Of a stretch of 64,000 bases of DNA, positions 40,856-50,036 are shown in pieces. A program made the translations under genes and the position numbers. The DNA is from Streptomyces sp. IMTB 2501 (GTDB taxonomy: Bacteria; Actinomycetota; Actinomycetes; Streptomycetales; Streptomycetaceae): NCBI RefSeq assembly GCF_001953885.1, contig NZ_MQUS01000002.1:429754-493753 (forward strand), written 5' to 3'. Every line of letters starts with the position of its first letter. Position 1 is the stretch's first letter. The notes below the pieces were generated by a model. The model was not told where the DNA came from. It saw nothing but the letters and a program-made list of their open reading frames with translations, and made no database searches.

Positions 40856-41479
40856 GTGGTGGAAGACACCCCCAAGCGCGTCACCCGACGCCGGGCCGCC
40901 ACCCGGGCGAGGCTGCTGGAAGCCGCGTTCGACGTGTTCGCGGCCAGGGGCTTCGGGCGTGTGTCCATCGAGGAGATCTGCGAAGCGGCCGGCTTCAGCC
41001 GCGGTGCGTTCTACTCGAACTTCGCGACGCTGGACGAGCTGTTCTTCGCGCTCTACCAGGAACGCGCCGATCTCATCGCCTCCCAGGTGGCCGAGGCGCT
41101 CGCCCAGGACGGCCCCGGACTCGACGTGCCGGCCTCCGTGGACCGGGTCACCGAGGTGCTGCTGCTCGACGTGGACTGGCTGCTGGTCAAGACCGACTTC
41201 CTGGTGCACGCCGCCCGCGACCCGGAGGTCGCCCGGGCTCTCCTCGACCACCGCGCCCGGCTCCGGGAGGCGATCGCCGACCGGCTGCGCCGGGCCCGCG
41301 GCCACACCGAACTGCCCACCGTGCTCGGTGACGTGCAGGGCGCCGCACACGCCGTGGTCGCCGCGTACGACGGCGTCACCGTCCAGCTGCTGCTGGACAG
41401 GGACGTCCAGGCCGCACGGGCCTGGCTGGGGCAGCTGCTCACCGCTCTGCTCACGGACGGCAGCCGCAGCCCCGCATGA
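40856..41479 (+). CDS. TetR-family transcriptional regulator
   Basis: A 207-aa regulator. The N-terminal HTH is TRARLLEAAFDVFAARGFGR, VSIEEICEAAGFSRGAFYSN, FATLDELFFALYQERADLIA. The helical ligand domain (VDWLLVKTDFLVHAARDPEV, AYDGVTVQLLLDRDVQAARA) lacks an obvious subfamily. GGGAGG precedes the GTG at 40856, with a second GTG right after. The palindromic operator lies just upstream. The downstream flavoprotein, 86 bp away on the same strand, is the likely target; the ligand is possibly a steroid or polycyclic compound (inference from the partner). Confidence 0.9.
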   Translation: MVEDTPKRVTRRRAATRARLLEAAFDVFAARGFGRVSIEEICEAAGFSRGAFYSNFATLDELFFALYQERADLIASQVAEALAQDGPGLDVPASVDRVTEVLLLDVDWLLVKTDFLVHAARDPEVARALLDHRARLREAIADRLRRARGHTELPTVLGDVQGAAHAVVAAYDGVTVQLLLDRDVQAARAWLGQLLTALLTDGSRSPA

Positions 41480-41538
41480 CCCCGCACACCCCTGCATGAC
41501 CCGTGCAGCCCCGCATGACCCCGTACGACCCCGCATGA
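41473..41538. repeat. Short direct repeats CCCCGCATGA between tetR and the flavoprotein gene
   Basis: CCCCGCATGA or CCCTGCATGA recurs at least four times in 66 bp, ending just before the flavoprotein ribosome-binding site. Each contains ATGA, so it could re-initiate translation across the gap, or it may be slippage-derived. Confidence 0.6.
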
Positions 41539-41564
41539 GGACCCTCAGGAAGGACACAGTCACG

Positions 41565-43238
41565 ATGGACGCGGATGTCATCGTCGTCGGAGCGGGCCTC
41601 GCCGGCCTGGTCGCGGCGCACGAACTCACCAGCCGGGGCCGCCGGGTGGCCCTGGTCGACCAGGAGAACGCCGCCAACCTCGGCGGACAGGCGTACTGGT
41701 CCTTCGGCGGGCTCTTCCTCGTCGGCTCCCCGGAGCAGCGCCGCTTCGGCATCAAGGACTCCTTCGACCTCGCCTGGAACGACTGGCAGGGCAGCGCGCG
41801 GTTCGACCGGCTCGACGACGAGGACTCCTGGGCCGTGCGCTGGGCCCGCGCCTACGTCGAGTTCGCGGCCGGCGAGAAGCGTTCCTGGCTCCGCGGCCAC
41901 GGTATCGAGTTGCTGCCGACCGTCGGCTGGGCCGAGCGCGGCGACCTCAGGGCGGGCGGCCACGGAAACTCCGTGCCCCGCTTCCACATCGCCTGGGGGA
42001 CCGGCACCGGCGTGGTCGAACCCTTCGTGCGCCACGCCCGCCAGGCCGCCCGGGAGGGACTGCTGACCTTCTACCACCGCCACCAGGTCGACGAGCTGGT
42101 CATCGAGGGCGGCGCGGCCCGCGGGGTGCGCGGCACCGTGCTGGCCGAGGACCGCTCGCCGCGCGGTGTCTCCTCCAGCCGCGAACGCGTCGGCGACTTC
42201 GCACTCACCGCCCAGGCGGTCGTCGTCACCAGCGGCGGCATCGGCGCGAACCACGACATCGTCCGGCGCTACTGGCCCGAGCGGCTCGGCACCCCGCCGG
42301 CCGAGATGGTCACCGGCGTCCCGGCCTACGTCGACGGCCGGATGCTGGACATCAGCGCCGAGGCGGGCGTCCGCCTGGTCAACCGGGACCGCATGTGGCA
42401 CTACACCGAGGGCCTGCAGAACTGGGACCCGGTCTGGCCCGGCCACGGCATCCGCATCCTGCCCGGCCCGTCCTCCATCTGGCTGGACGCCCTCGGCCGC
42501 CGCCTCCCCGACCCCTGCCTGCCGGGGTACGACACCCTCAACACCCTCAAGTACCTGCGCACCACCGAGGACATCGCCGGGTACGACCACTCGTGGTTCA
42601 TCCTCACCCGGAAGATCATCGAGAAGGAGTTCGCGCTCTCGGGCTCCGAGCAGAACCCGGACATCACCGCCAAGGACCGCAAAGCCGTGCTGCGGGACCG
42701 GCTGCTCGGCACGGGCGCGCCCGCACCGGTGCAGGCCTTCGTCGACAAGGGCGCGGACTTCGTGACCGCGGGCAGCCTGGAACAGCTGGTCGGGAAGATG
42801 AACGCGCTGACCGACAAGCCGCTGCTGGACCCGGCCGAGGTGCGCCGCCAGATCGAGGCCCGAGACCTGCAGCTCACCAACCCCTACAGCAAGGACTCCC
42901 AGATCCAGGGCATCCGCAACGCCCGCCGCTACATCGGCGACCGGCTCGGCCGGGTCGCCACCCCGCACCGCATCCTCGACCCGGCCGCGGGCCCCCTCAT
43001 CGGCGTCCGCCTGCATGTGCTGACCCGCAAGACCCTCGGCGGCATCCAGACCGACCTCGACTCCCGTGCCCTCGCCGCCGACGGCACGCCGATCGACGGG
43101 CTGTACGCGGCGGGCGAGGTGGCCGGTTTCGGCGGCGGCGGTGTGCACGGCTACAACGCGCTGGAGGGCACCTTCCTCGGCGGCTGCCTGTTCTCGGGCC
43201 GGTCGGCGGGCCGGCACGCGGCCCGGCACGCGGGCTGA
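41565..43238 (+). CDS. FAD-dependent dehydrogenase (KstD/fumarate-reductase flavoprotein family)
   Basis: A 557-aa flavoprotein. The dinucleotide loop is DVIVVGAGLAGLVAAHELTS with VALVDQE; then GGQAYWSFGGLFLV, VVVTSGGIGANHD, KTLGGIQTDLDSRAL and the C-terminal FAD-binding GLYAAGEVAGFGGGGVHGYN, ALEGTFLGGCLFSGRSAG. This is the architecture of 3-ketosteroid dehydrogenases and FAD-binding dehydrogenases acting on cyclic ketones; substrate unknown. AGGAAGGA lies upstream of ATG 41565. It is presumably controlled by the adjacent TetR protein. Confidence 0.88.
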   Translation: MDADVIVVGAGLAGLVAAHELTSRGRRVALVDQENAANLGGQAYWSFGGLFLVGSPEQRRFGIKDSFDLAWNDWQGSARFDRLDDEDSWAVRWARAYVEFAAGEKRSWLRGHGIELLPTVGWAERGDLRAGGHGNSVPRFHIAWGTGTGVVEPFVRHARQAAREGLLTFYHRHQVDELVIEGGAARGVRGTVLAEDRSPRGVSSSRERVGDFALTAQAVVVTSGGIGANHDIVRRYWPERLGTPPAEMVTGVPAYVDGRMLDISAEAGVRLVNRDRMWHYTEGLQNWDPVWPGHGIRILPGPSSIWLDALGRRLPDPCLPGYDTLNTLKYLRTTEDIAGYDHSWFILTRKIIEKEFALSGSEQNPDITAKDRKAVLRDRLLGTGAPAPVQAFVDKGADFVTAGSLEQLVGKMNALTDKPLLDPAEVRRQIEARDLQLTNPYSKDSQIQGIRNARRYIGDRLGRVATPHRILDPAAGPLIGVRLHVLTRKTLGGIQTDLDSRALAADGTPIDGLYAAGEVAGFGGGGVHGYNALEGTFLGGCLFSGRSAGRHAARHAG

Positions 43239-43241
43239 CGG

Positions 43242-43589
43242 TCAGCTCTTCAGCAGCTCCGCCAGCACCTGGGCGTGACTCTCCTCGGGCGTCTTCGACG
43301 CCGTGAGCAGGGTCACCCGGCCCTTGCCCACCGACCTCCTGAGGCCGTCGAGCAGTTCGGCGGCCTCGGGGGCGTCGAGTTCCGCCTCGTAACGGCGGCG
43401 GAACTCCTCGTACGCGCCGCCACTGTGGTACCACTTGCGCAGCTCGGTGGAGGGCGTGAGCCCCTTGGGCCACTCGTCGACGTGTGCCTCGTCCTTGGCG
43501 AGGCCACGCGGCCACAGCCGGTCGACCAGTACACGCCGGCCGTCGTCGGGCTCGGGCGGTTCGTAGATCCGGCGTACACGCACACTCAC
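43242..43589 (-). CDS. DUF488-family protein
   Basis: A 115-aa protein of the DUF488 family: VRRIYEPPEPDDGRRVLVDR, LWPRGLAKDEAHVDEWPKGL, TPSTELRKWYHSG, FRRRYEAEL and TLLTASKTPEESHAQVLAEL. The conserved basic/acidic pattern is intact, but the biochemical function of the family is not established. Several GTG codons could start it; GAGGGAGA lies 2-11 bases before them, and 43589 was chosen. It is convergent with the flavoprotein gene, with a 3-bp gap. Confidence 0.85.
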   Translation of the reverse strand: MSVRVRRIYEPPEPDDGRRVLVDRLWPRGLAKDEAHVDEWPKGLTPSTELRKWYHSGGAYEEFRRRYEAELDAPEAAELLDGLRRSVGKGRVTLLTASKTPEESHAQVLAELLKS

Positions 43590-43790
43590 GGTCGTCACTC
43601 TCCCTCGGGACGGCGGACGGACGGTTCTGTGAGCGTACGTCGGCGAGCCCTCTCTCCCCGGGCGACGACGCGGCCAGACTTGACCTGAATGAGACGCGGC
43701 GAGACTTGACCTGAATGTGGGGGAGTCCGGCACACCGGCGCGCCTAGTCTGTCGGCCAGACGATCACCAGCCACCTCCCGAGGAGCGCCC

Positions 43791-45209
43791 GTGACGCGAC
43801 CCCGCAGACAGCCCGCGCGGCGCTGTGGCGTCGGCCTGCGCCGCGTCGCCACCCTCCCCGTCGCCGTGGCGGTACTCATCGGCGCCGCCTGGCCCACGGC
43901 GGCCGACACGACCGGCGCACCCGGAGCGGGCGACCCGTATTTCCCGCTCAGCGGCAACGGCGGCTACCACGTCCGGCACTACGACCTGGCGCTCCGTTAC
44001 GACACCTCCTCCCGGCACCTCGACGGCAAGGCCGTGCTCACCGCCCGCGCCACCCAGAACCTCAGCCGCTTCGACCTCGACCTCCAGGGCCTGAAGGTCA
44101 CCGGCGTCACCGTCGACGGCGCGCCGGCGGCCTTCCGGCGCGTCGGCCAGGAACTCGTCGTCACCTCGCGCCACACCCTGCGCACGGGCCGGAACTTCCG
44201 GGTCACCGTCGCCTACAACGGCACCCCGAAGCCGGTCACCGACCCCGACGGCAGCATGGACGGCTGGATCCCCACCGACCACGGCGCCTTCGTCGCGGGC
44301 GAACCGCAGGGCGCGATGACCTGGTTCCCGGCGAACAACCACCCCAAGGACAAGGCGTCGTACGACTTCACCATCACCGTCCCGCAGGGGTGCACGGCCG
44401 TCGCCAACGGCGTTCTGCGCGGACAGAGCACCACACACGGTCGTACGACCTTCCGCTGGCGCGAGACCCAGCCGATGGCCTCCTACCTCGCCACCGCGAC
44501 CGTCGGAAACTTCCAGGTCGAGCAGTACACCACCCACGACGGCATCCATGTGTACAACGCCGTCGACCCGCGCGAGGCGAGCGCGGCCGCCCCGGTGCTG
44601 AAGCAGCTGCCGTCCGTCCTCGAATGGGAGAGCGAGCTGTTCGGGCCGTACCCGTACCGCTCCGCCGGGTCGATCGTCGACCACGTCCCGGACGTCGGCT
44701 ACGCCCTGGAGACCCAGACCCGGCCGCTCTACAACTCCGCGCCCGACCTGAACACCCTCGTCCACGAGAACGCCCACCAGTGGTTCGGCGACTCCGTCTC
44801 GCTGACCTCCTGGAAGGACATCTGGCTCAACGAGGGCTTCGCCACCTACACCGAATGGCTGTACGCCGAGCAGCACGACGGCGACAGCGCCCAGGAGACC
44901 TTCGACGCCGACTACGCCCGCCCGGCGAACGACCCGCTGTGGGCCTACCCGCCGGGTGATCCCGGCAGCGGCAAGAACATCTTCGGCACACCCGTCTACC
45001 TCCGCGCCGCCATGACCCTGCACGAACTGCGCAAGGCCGTCGGCGACGGGGACTTCTTCCGGATCCTGCGCGCCTGGACGGCCGGACACCGCGACGGCCA
45101 CGGTACGACGGCCCAGTTCGTGCGGCTCGCCGAGAAAACCTCGGGGAAGCGACTGGCCGGGCTGTTCCACACGTGGCTGTACGCGAAGGGCAAGCCCAAC
45201 AGCGCCTGA
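43791..45209 (+). CDS. Secreted M1-family metallopeptidase
   Basis: A 472-aa exported zinc peptidase. The signal peptide ends near WPTAADTTG. An N-terminal beta-sandwich (YHVRHYDLALRYDTSSRHLD) precedes the catalytic domain with the zinc motif VHENAHQWFGDSV (H325) and downstream ligand WLNEGFATYTEWL. The GAMEN-like exopeptidase loop is represented by YALETQTRP. It lacks the C-terminal ERAP-like domain of full-size M1 aminopeptidases, as do related Streptomyces secreted forms. GTG 43791 is preceded by AGGAG at good spacing. Confidence 0.9.
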   Translation: MTRPRRQPARRCGVGLRRVATLPVAVAVLIGAAWPTAADTTGAPGAGDPYFPLSGNGGYHVRHYDLALRYDTSSRHLDGKAVLTARATQNLSRFDLDLQGLKVTGVTVDGAPAAFRRVGQELVVTSRHTLRTGRNFRVTVAYNGTPKPVTDPDGSMDGWIPTDHGAFVAGEPQGAMTWFPANNHPKDKASYDFTITVPQGCTAVANGVLRGQSTTHGRTTFRWRETQPMASYLATATVGNFQVEQYTTHDGIHVYNAVDPREASAAAPVLKQLPSVLEWESELFGPYPYRSAGSIVDHVPDVGYALETQTRPLYNSAPDLNTLVHENAHQWFGDSVSLTSWKDIWLNEGFATYTEWLYAEQHDGDSAQETFDADYARPANDPLWAYPPGDPGSGKNIFGTPVYLRAAMTLHELRKAVGDGDFFRILRAWTAGHRDGHGTTAQFVRLAEKTSGKRLAGLFHTWLYAKGKPNSA

Positions 45210-45251
45210 ACCCTGACCGGTTCCAAACAAGTGTCGGCCAGGGGCGACACC

Positions 45252-45597
45252 ATGATCCACCGCAGAACCGCCGTCGCGCTCCTCACCTCCCCGCTGCTGC
45301 TCACCGGCGGCGGAGCCGCAGCGGGCGAGCGCCGGACACCCCCTCCCGCCGGGCCGCCCCCTGAGGCGGCCGAGGCGGCGCAGGCGTCCCCGCGCATACC
45401 CGGCCTCGGCCCCGCGCGGTCCGCGGCGCTACCCGAGTGCTGCGAGCAGGCCGTCGTCGTCACCGGGCGCGCCGAGAACTCCCCGCTCTCCACGGCCGCC
45501 CTCCACGAACGCACCGCCACCGGCTGGCAGCCGGGCGCCACCTGGCCCGCCCACATCGCGCTGCACGGCTGCAGCGCCCTCCACACGCTCGGCGACC
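45252..45597 (+). pseudogene. L,D-transpeptidase-type lipoprotein head, 3' truncated
   Basis: From ATG 45252 it reads IHRRTAVALLTSPLLLTGGG, then RIPGLGPARSAALPECCEQA, VVVTGRAENSPLSTAALHER and PGATWPAHIALHG. This matches the start of Streptomyces exported L,D-transpeptidase-domain proteins, but the catalytic cysteine region is missing: near 45597 the sequence switches to a sensor kinase. Non-functional. Confidence 0.65.
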
Positions 45598-46438
45598 GCT
45601 GTCCGGCTGGTCCGGCCGCTGCGCGCGCTGGCCGAGGCCGCGGGGGCGCCGCCCGAACCGCACGTCCGGGTGCCGGTGACCACCCGGGACGAGACCGGCA
45701 TCCTCGCCGAGGCCTTCAACGACCAACCGAGCGCCGCGAACGCCTGGAGGCCCAGCGCAAGGCCATGGTCAGCGACATCTCGCACAACTGCGCAGCCCGC
45801 TCACCAACATCCGCGGCTGGCTGGAGGTCGTCCGCGACGGCGTCGTCGAGCCCGCCCCGCCCCTGCTGGACTCGCTGCACGAGGAGGCGCTCGTCCTCCA
45901 TCGGATCACCGACGACCTGCAGGACCTCGCCGCAGCCGACGCCGGCACCCTGCGGCTGCGTCGCGAGCCGCTGCGCGCCGGTGACCTGCTCGACCAGATC
46001 GCCGATGCCCACCGGCTCGCAGCCAGAGCCGTCGGCGTCGCCCTGCGCACCGAGGCCGACGACGCGGCCTGGCTGGACGCCGACCCGGTACGGATGCGGC
46101 AGGCTCTCGGGAACCTGGTCTCCAACGCGCTGCGGCACATCCCGGCCGACGGCGCGGTCACGCTCGCCGGCCACCGGGACGGCACGGACGTCGTTCTCAT
46201 CGTCACCGGCACCGGGGCGGGTATCGCACCGCAGGACCTGCCACACGTCTTCGAGCGGTTCTGGCACGCCGAGAAGTCCCGCAGCCGCCGCACCGGGGGC
46301 AGCGGCCTGGGCCTGCCGATCGTGCGGCACCTGGTCGCCGCCCACGGCGGCACGGCCGACGCCGCGGGCGAGCCCGGCGAGGGCGCGGTCCTCACCCTGC
46401 GGCTGCCCGCCGCCGAACCACCCGGCGACGAACCCTGA
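45598..46438 (+). pseudogene. Sensor histidine kinase tail (HAMP to ATPase), frameshifted
   Basis: It begins in a HAMP linker (RLVRPLRALAEAAGAPPEPH). A one-base deletion near 45725 is needed to enter TERRERLEAQRKAMVSDISH. A second missing base inside the H-box (CACAACTG where CACGAACTG is expected, about 45784) shifts the frame again into RSPLTNIRGWLEVVRDGVVE. The ATPase domain is intact in frame from 46094: NLVSNALRHIPADGAV, HVFERFWHAEKS, GGSGLGLPIVRHLVAAHGG. The sensor and membrane segments are lost where it fuses to the L,D-transpeptidase fragment. Confidence 0.8.
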
Positions 46439-46460
46439 CGGCCCACGGCGGGCCACAGGG

Positions 46461-46712
46461 TCAGGCCGAGCGCGGCCGGGAACGGGCGCGGCGGCGCAGC
46501 GCACGGCGCTCCAGCTCGGTCGTCCCACCCCAGATGCCCATGCTCTGGCCCGCCCTCAGCGCCCACTCCAGACACGGCTCCCGGACGGGGCAGTGCCCGC
46601 ACACCGCCTTGGCCCGCTCGGTCTGCACCTGGGCGGGCCCGGTGGTGCCGATGGGGAAGAACAGGTCGGGGTCTTCGTGACGGCAGGCGGCATGGTCGCG
46701 CCAGTTGTCCAT
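46461..46712 (-). CDS. WhiB-like iron-sulfur transcription factor
   Basis: An 83-aa Wbl protein. The four cluster cysteines are C10, C38, C41 and C47 (HAACRHEDPDLFF and AVCGHCPVREPCLEW), the turn motif is GIWGG, and a basic DNA-contact tail is RRALRRRARSRPR. Such proteins bind a [4Fe-4S] cluster and usually partner with the principal sigma factor. AGGAGA precedes the ATG. Which Wbl class it belongs to is not clear. It converges on the kinase pseudogene (stop codons 22 bp apart). Confidence 0.92.
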   Translation of the reverse strand: MDNWRDHAACRHEDPDLFFPIGTTGPAQVQTERAKAVCGHCPVREPCLEWALRAGQSMGIWGGTTELERRALRRRARSRPRSA

Positions 46713-47043
46713 CGAAGTCTCCTGGATCGGATGGAATGCGTGGTCCGGGTCCGGGTGACCGGCCGGGGCGGTGTGAAACGGCGCGACCGGCAGGGGGCCG
46801 CGCGAGCATCGCGATCCGGTCATGGGCGCGCGGGACGGCCCGGGGTGAGCCGTCTGCGCTCAACAGGCCGGGAAACGGGGCGGATCGGCCATCGGCCGTG
46901 GACACCCGTGCCCGACCGGGCACCGGCGGCGCGGAGTTGGCGGGCAGGCCGTGTGGGACCGTCGGGCGCCGCGCCGCCGCCCGACCACCGTACTCCGCCG
47001 GGCGCTCGCATCGGAGCGAAACGGATAAAGCGTAACGGGACCG
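46713..47043. other. Gap upstream of the WhiB-like gene
   Basis: 331 bp between the wbl start and the stop of the LysR gene. Open frames in both directions are compositional only. It must hold the wbl promoter, but no clear element is visible. Confidence 0.5.
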
Positions 47044-47928
47044 TCAGTGGCGCAGCGCCTCGGCCGCCGTCGCCGCCACCGCCACGGCCAGTGCCGCGAG
47101 TGCGGGGGAGTCGAGCTTCCACTGCTGCCAGTACAGGGCGACGTCCATCCACGCGTCGGGGGCGAGGAGTACCAGCCGGTCCTCCGTGAGCAGCGGCTCC
47201 GCCTGGACCTCCGGCACCATGCCCCAGCCGAGTCCCGCGGCGACCGCGTCCAGGAACCCCTCCGAGGTGGGTACATGGTGCCGGAACGGGCCGGCCGGGC
47301 CGCGCCCCAGCCGCCGTACGAAGGCGTCCTGGAAGTCGTCCTTGCGGTCGAAGACCACGACGGGAGCCTGGGGAAGAGCCTCCGGCAGGGGCCGCCCGCC
47401 CAGGTGCCTCTCGGTGAACTCCGGTGCGGCGACCGGCAGATAGCGCATCCGGCCGAGCGGTCGCACGGTGCAGCCCGGCACCGGATCGGGCGCGGAGGTC
47501 ACCGCCGCCATCACGAGACCCTCGCGCAGCAGGGCCGCCGTGTGGTCCTCGTCCTCGCGGTGGAGTTCGTAGCAGAGTCCCGCCACCCGGGTCAGCGCCG
47601 GCAGGAACCAGGTGGCCAGGGAGTCCGCGTTCACCGCCACCGAGACCCGCGTCGGTTCCCCGGCACCGCTCAGCCCCAGCTCGCCCCAGGCGTCCCGCTC
47701 CAGCCGCGCGAGCTGCCGGGCGTAGCGCACCAGCACCGCGCCCGACTCCGTGGCCCGCACCGGTTTGGTGCGCTGCAGCAGCACCCGGCCGGTGCGCTGT
47801 TCGAGTGCCTTGACCCGCTGGCTGACCGCCGACGGCGTCACATGCAGGGCGGCCGCGGCGGCGTCGAAGGTGCCCTCGTCCACCACGGCGAGCAGCGTCC
47901 GCACCTGGTCCAGGGGAAGCTCCGTCAT
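47044..47928 (-). CDS. LysR-family regulator of the adjacent LysE exporter (ArgP/LysG type)
   Basis: A 294-aa LTTR. The N-terminal winged HTH is LDQVRTLLAVVDEGTFDAAA, AALHVTPSAVSQRVKALEQR, TGRVLLQRTKPVRAT, the pattern typical of the ArgP/LysG branch. The C-terminal effector domain ends LALAV-rich and presumably binds lysine or arginine. It is divergent from a LysE-family exporter across 69 bp, a standard pairing in which the regulator with its amino-acid ligand activates export. A palindrome lies between them. Confidence 0.9.
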   Translation of the reverse strand: MTELPLDQVRTLLAVVDEGTFDAAAAALHVTPSAVSQRVKALEQRTGRVLLQRTKPVRATESGAVLVRYARQLARLERDAWGELGLSGAGEPTRVSVAVNADSLATWFLPALTRVAGLCYELHREDEDHTAALLREGLVMAAVTSAPDPVPGCTVRPLGRMRYLPVAAPEFTERHLGGRPLPEALPQAPVVVFDRKDDFQDAFVRRLGRGPAGPFRHHVPTSEGFLDAVAAGLGWGMVPEVQAEPLLTEDRLVLLAPDAWMDVALYWQQWKLDSPALAALAVAVAATAAEALRH

Positions 47929-47935
47929 CACAATG

Positions 47936-47961
47936 GCTAAGGATACGTAAGAATCCTTAGC
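47936..47961. promoter_or_regulatory. Inverted repeat in the lysR-lysE intergenic region
   Basis: GCTAAGGAT-N8-ATCCTTAGC, 9-bp perfect arms, 8-24 bp from the regulator start. A probable LysR binding site controlling both divergent genes. Confidence 0.7.
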
Positions 47962-47997
47962 TGTACTTGTGCAGAGTGCCTGCCTAGGTTCGACGGC

Positions 47998-48615
47998 ATG
48001 AACCACGCCCTGACCGCCGCGGCCGCCGGATTCGGCACCGGCCTCTCCTTGATCGTCGCCATCGGCGCGCAGAACGCCTTCGTCCTGCGGCAGGGGGTGC
48101 GCCGGGACGCGGTCCTCGCCGTGGTCGGCATCTGCGCGCTGTCCGACGCGGTGCTCATCGCGCTCGGCGTCGGCGGAATCGGTGCGGTCGTGGTGGCGTG
48201 GCCGGGGGCGGTCCGGGCGGTCGGCCTCGTCGGGGGTGTCTTCCTGCTCTGCTACGGCGTCCTCGCCGCCCGCCGGGTGCTCAGGCCGGGCGCCGCCGGG
48301 CTGAGCGCCGAGGGGGAGGCCGCGGGATCCCGGCGCCGGGCGGTGCTCACCTGCCTCGCGATGACCTGGCTCAACCCGCATGTCTACCTGGACACCGTGT
48401 TCCTGCTCGGTTCCCTCGCCGCCGACCGGGGCGCGCTGCGCTGGACCTTCGGTCTCGGCGCCGTGCTCGCCAGCCTGTGCTGGTTCGCCGCGCTCGGCTT
48501 CGGCGCCCGGCTGCTCGGCCGCTTCCTGGCCCGTCCGGCGGCCTGGCGCGTCCTGGACGGACTGGTCGCCGTCACGATGCTGGCGCTCGGGGCCGCGCTC
48601 GTGGCCGGTTCCTGA
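47998..48615 (+). CDS. LysE/ArgO-family amino-acid exporter
   Basis: A 205-aa membrane protein with six predicted helices. The family N terminus AGFGTGLSLIVAIGAQNAFV, LRQGVRR, the loop LTCLAMTWLNPHVYLDTVFL and LGSLAADRG are characteristic of LysE/ArgO. It exports L-lysine and/or L-arginine. ATG 47998. Its divergent LysR neighbour strongly supports the assignment. Confidence 0.92.
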   Translation: MNHALTAAAAGFGTGLSLIVAIGAQNAFVLRQGVRRDAVLAVVGICALSDAVLIALGVGGIGAVVVAWPGAVRAVGLVGGVFLLCYGVLAARRVLRPGAAGLSAEGEAAGSRRRAVLTCLAMTWLNPHVYLDTVFLLGSLAADRGALRWTFGLGAVLASLCWFAALGFGARLLGRFLARPAAWRVLDGLVAVTMLALGAALVAGS

Positions 48616-48709
48616 GCGAAGGCTTTCGACATGTACACGGGGTCCTGAGATAGTTAGGCTCTCGAAGAGAAAAGATGTAGCGAGCAAGTAGCGAGCGACC
48701 AGGACACCC

Positions 48710-50035
48710 GTGGACACGAGCGAGAGCAGTACCACCGAACCCGACTCCGCGACGGACGCGACCGACGCGACGGAGGTGACGGACGAGGCGCCGCCGCCCC
48801 GGCGCGGCTGGCGCCGCTGGGCGATGGACACCCGTCCGCTGCGCATCCCCGCCTACCGCCGCCTGTGGACGTCGACCATCGTCACCGCCGTCGGCAGCCA
48901 GCTCACCGCCGTCGCCGTGCCGAAGCAGATCTACGACATCACGCACTCCTCGGCATGGGTGGGCTACGCGAGCCTGGCGGGCCTCGTGCCCATGGTGGCG
49001 TTCGCGCTGTGGGGCGGGGCGGTCGCCGACACCGTGGACCGGCGCAAGCTGCTGCTGGTCACCAACTCAGGCATCGCCGTGACCTCGCTGCTGTTCTGGG
49101 CGCAGGCCGTCAGCGGGCTGGACTCGGTCGTCGTACTGATGCTGCTGCTCGCGGTGCAGCAGGCGTTCTTCGGGCTCAACGCCCCCGCCCGCAACGCCTC
49201 CATCGCCCGGCTGGTCCCGGTCACGGAACTGCCCGCCGCCAACGCGCTCGGTTCCACGGTGATGCAGACCGGCCTGGTGGCGGGTCCGCTGCTCGCCGGT
49301 GTGCTGATCCCGGTCATCGGGCTGCCCGAGCTGTACCTCATCGACGCCCTGGCGCTGTGCGTGACCGTGTGGGCCGTCTTCCGGCTGCCCGCGCTGCCGC
49401 CGCTCGGAGAGGTCGCCGCCCGCCGGGCCGGGATACGCGAGATAGTCGAGGGCTTCCGCTACATGTCCCGGCACAAGGTGCTGCTGCTGTCCTTCCTCGC
49501 CGACATCGTCGCCATGGTCCTCGGCATGCCCCGCGCGCTGTTCCCGCAGCTGGCCGCCCAGACCTACCACTCCTACGGCGAAGGGCTCGCGCTCGGTGTG
49601 CTGTTCGCCGGCATCCCGGTCGGCGCGGTGCTCGGCGGGCTGTTCTCCGGGGTGTTCTCACGGGCCCGCCGGCACGGCTGGATGGTCATCGGAGCGGTCG
49701 TCGCCTGGGGCGTGGCCATCGCCGGCTTCGGGCTGAGCGGCAACCTGTGGGTGGCCCTGGCCTTCCTCGCCGCGGCCGGTGTCGCCGACATGGTCTCGAT
49801 GGTGTTCCGCGGCGCGATCCTGCTGTCGGCGGCGACCGACGAGATGCGCGGCCGGATGCAGGGAGTGTTCACCGTGGTCGTCGCGGGCGGCCCACGCCTG
49901 GCCGACGTGCTGCACGGCACAGCCGGCTCGGCCTTCGGCCCAAGGGTCGCCGTGGCGGGCGGTGGCGCCCTGGTCGTCGTGGTCATGCTGGCCCTGACCG
50001 CGGCCGTACCGGCACTGCGCCGATACCGGATCTGA
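48710..50035 (+). CDS. MFS transporter (EntS/enterobactin-exporter-like group)
   Basis: A 441-aa major-facilitator protein. An acidic Asp/Thr-rich N-terminal tail (ATDATDATEVTDEAPPP) precedes about 12 membrane helices: LRIPAYRRLWTSTIVTAVGS, WVGYASLAGLVPMVAFALWG, GAVADTVDRRKLLLVTN (motif A), FFGLNAPARNASIARLVPVT, RGRMQGVFTVVVAGGPRLAD. This is the EntS-type drug/siderophore exporter pattern; the substrate is not determinable. GTG start. A direct repeat GTAGCGAGC lies shortly upstream. It is convergent with the cNMP-binding gene (1-bp gap). Confidence 0.88.
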   Translation: MDTSESSTTEPDSATDATDATEVTDEAPPPRRGWRRWAMDTRPLRIPAYRRLWTSTIVTAVGSQLTAVAVPKQIYDITHSSAWVGYASLAGLVPMVAFALWGGAVADTVDRRKLLLVTNSGIAVTSLLFWAQAVSGLDSVVVLMLLLAVQQAFFGLNAPARNASIARLVPVTELPAANALGSTVMQTGLVAGPLLAGVLIPVIGLPELYLIDALALCVTVWAVFRLPALPPLGEVAARRAGIREIVEGFRYMSRHKVLLLSFLADIVAMVLGMPRALFPQLAAQTYHSYGEGLALGVLFAGIPVGAVLGGLFSGVFSRARRHGWMVIGAVVAWGVAIAGFGLSGNLWVALAFLAAAGVADMVSMVFRGAILLSAATDEMRGRMQGVFTVVVAGGPRLADVLHGTAGSAFGPRVAVAGGGALVVVVMLALTAAVPALRRYRI

Positions 50036-50036
50036 G

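Noticed and set aside
45231..47189. 652-aa continuous plus-strand frame
   Set aside because: It only follows the correct families for its first third; the rest is an out-of-frame reading of the kinase remnant and an antisense reading of the WhiB-like gene.
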